15,176 nucleotides of DNA from Acidobacteriota bacterium. Lineage in GTDB: Bacteria > Acidobacteriota > Terriglobia > Bryobacterales > Bryobacteraceae. The stretch is from NCBI GenBank assembly GCA_016871135.1, contig VFZQ01000038.1, positions 1 to 15,176 of the forward strand. Reading direction: 5' to 3'. How positions within the stretch are numbered: position 1 is the first letter of the stretch; every line of letters begins with the position of its first letter. A program made the position numbers and the translations under genes. The notes under the pieces are model-generated. The model saw nothing but the letters and a program-made list of their open reading frames with translations, ran no database searches and was not told where the DNA came from. Shown in pieces: positions 14,351 to 15,176 of this stretch.

Positions 14351-15176
14351 AGATCGAGTAGTAGTCGGCCTCGCTCAACCGCGCGACTTGCTTGACCGCG
14401 AGGTTCTCTTCGACATGCTTTGTATTGCTCATGCCGACGAGCGAGACGGTCATGCCGGGCGCGGAGCGCGAGAACTGAATCGAGCGCTGTGCGTCGGTCG
14501 TGAGGCCTGGGAACTTCGGGGCGAGTTGCGGCGGAAGGTCCTTCGTCAACCGCCCTTGCAGCACCGTTGCCGAGCCGATCACCGTGACGCCGCACTCGCC
14601 GGCGGCTTGCAGCAACGAGGTCCCGCCGCGCTGATTGCGCAGGCTGAACGCTTCATGCATGGCGAGATTAAACGGCAGTTGGACGAAGCGGAATCGATGG
14701 CCGGGTCCGGCGATGTTGCGGGCGGTATCGGCGAGATCGTGGAGCTGCATCGCGTTGTCCTTGGCGCGAAAGCCGTTCCAGGTCGCGGCGCCGTAGAAGC
14801 GAATCAGACCGCGCGAAACCAGCTCCTCGCAGCGTTCGAAGGCGCGCGGGATCAGGCTTGCGAGATCACTCTGCGTTTCGGGGTTGTGCAGGTAGAAGAT
14901 GTCGACTTGCGCGACGCCGAGGTTGGCGAGCGAGGCGTGCAGATTCGCTTCGAGAAAGCCGGGATCGAGCGAGTGGCCGGGCTCGTCGATGCGGTAACCG
15001 GCTTTGGTGCAGAGGATCAGTTCGTCGCGATTGCGTCCGGCGATAGCGCGCGCGATCGCTTTTTCCGAGCGCTCGCGGCGATAGTTGCGGGCGGTGTCGA
15101 TGACATTGATGCCGCCGTCGATGGCCGCATGCAGTGCCGCTTCATAGGCGCGATCAGTGTCATCGTCGGCATTGCC
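14340..15176 (-). CDS. Aldo/keto reductase, partial (N-terminus beyond window)
   Basis: The visible 278 residues run open to the window edge, beyond the internal Met at 14750, so the N-terminus lies outside. Counted from the first visible residue, the catalytic tetrad of the aldo/keto reductase barrel is intact: D27 and Y32 in VIDTARNYRRERSEKAI, K58 in CTKAG, and H97 in DIFYLHNPE. The C-terminal half includes the FVQLPFNLAMHEAF strand and the TVSLVGMSNTKHVEENL segment, where NADP(H) is usually held. It is an NADPH-dependent carbonyl reductase type enzyme; the substrate is unknown. About 30-40 residues, including the first beta-strands, are missing. It overlaps the UvrC-like gene by 11 bases, so the two form a minus-strand operon with no obvious shared pathway. 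Confidence 0.9.
   Translation of the reverse strand, partial: GNADDDTDRAYEAALHAAIDGGINVIDTARNYRRERSEKAIARAIAGRNRDELILCTKAGYRIDEPGHSLDPGFLEANLHASLANLGVAQVDIFYLHNPETQSDLASLIPRAFERCEELVSRGLIRFYGAATWNGFRAKDNAMQLHDLADTARNIAGPGHRFRFVQLPFNLAMHEAFSLRNQRGGTSLLQAAGECGVTVIGSATVLQGRLTKDLPPQLAPKFPGLTTDAQRSIQFSRSAPGMTVSLVGMSNTKHVEENLAVKQVARLSEADYYSIYGK

Noticed and set aside
1..15176. Mobile element, prophage, CRISPR array or RNA gene
   Set aside because: No transposase, integrase, direct-repeat array, tRNA-like cloverleaf or rRNA stretch was seen on either strand.

Overview
The window reads as chromosomal DNA of a GC-rich, Gram-negative bacterium, most likely an acidobacterium of the Bryobacterales/Solibacter type. 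The taxonomic cue is inference from gene content: an acidobacterial-type VWFA protein, a PSCyt1/DUF1549/DUF1553 cytochrome paired with a DUF1501 protein (a pairing seen mainly in Planctomycetes and Solibacter-like Acidobacteria), and many exported proteins. No tRNA, rRNA, CRISPR array, insertion sequence or phage gene was seen. Coding density is very high, and no gap between genes exceeds 100 bases.

Layout. A minus-strand gene for an outer-membrane beta-barrel-like protein (66-1349) diverges across an 82-base spacer from a long plus-strand run of eleven genes (1432-13247). In order these are: a YjbQ/UPF0047 protein; a secreted DUF4139 protein with a C-terminal coiled coil; a fumarylacetoacetate hydrolase-family enzyme; a small one-pass membrane protein; a LolA-like lipoprotein carrier; a three-domain PSCyt1-DUF1549-DUF1553 protein; a DUF1501 protein with a Tat-like leader; a small HEXXH zincin-like protein; a VWFA-domain protein; a class-C beta-lactamase-fold serine hydrolase; and a 72-residue protein overlapping an AbiEii-like nucleotidyltransferase. 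The last of these ends tail-to-tail, with overlapping stop codons, against a minus-strand pair (13244-15176). That pair is an aldo/keto reductase cut by the window edge, followed by a protein resembling the N-terminal half of UvrC.

How the genes may work together. The most system-like part is 5798-11070. Four genes (PSCyt1/DUF1549/DUF1553, DUF1501, HEXXH protein, VWFA) are joined by successive stop/start overlaps of 11, 4 and 4 bases, which suggests translational coupling and a common cell-envelope job. A LolA-like carrier and a membrane protein sit directly upstream, and a secreted serine hydrolase directly downstream. The function of this block cannot be read from sequence. The second unit of interest is the 72-aa/nucleotidyltransferase pair, which has the form of a two-gene toxin-antitoxin-like module but is unproven. 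The third is the UvrC-like protein, which keeps the cysteine cluster and UVR motif, lacks the C-terminal nuclease half, and has an eroded GIY-YIG core.
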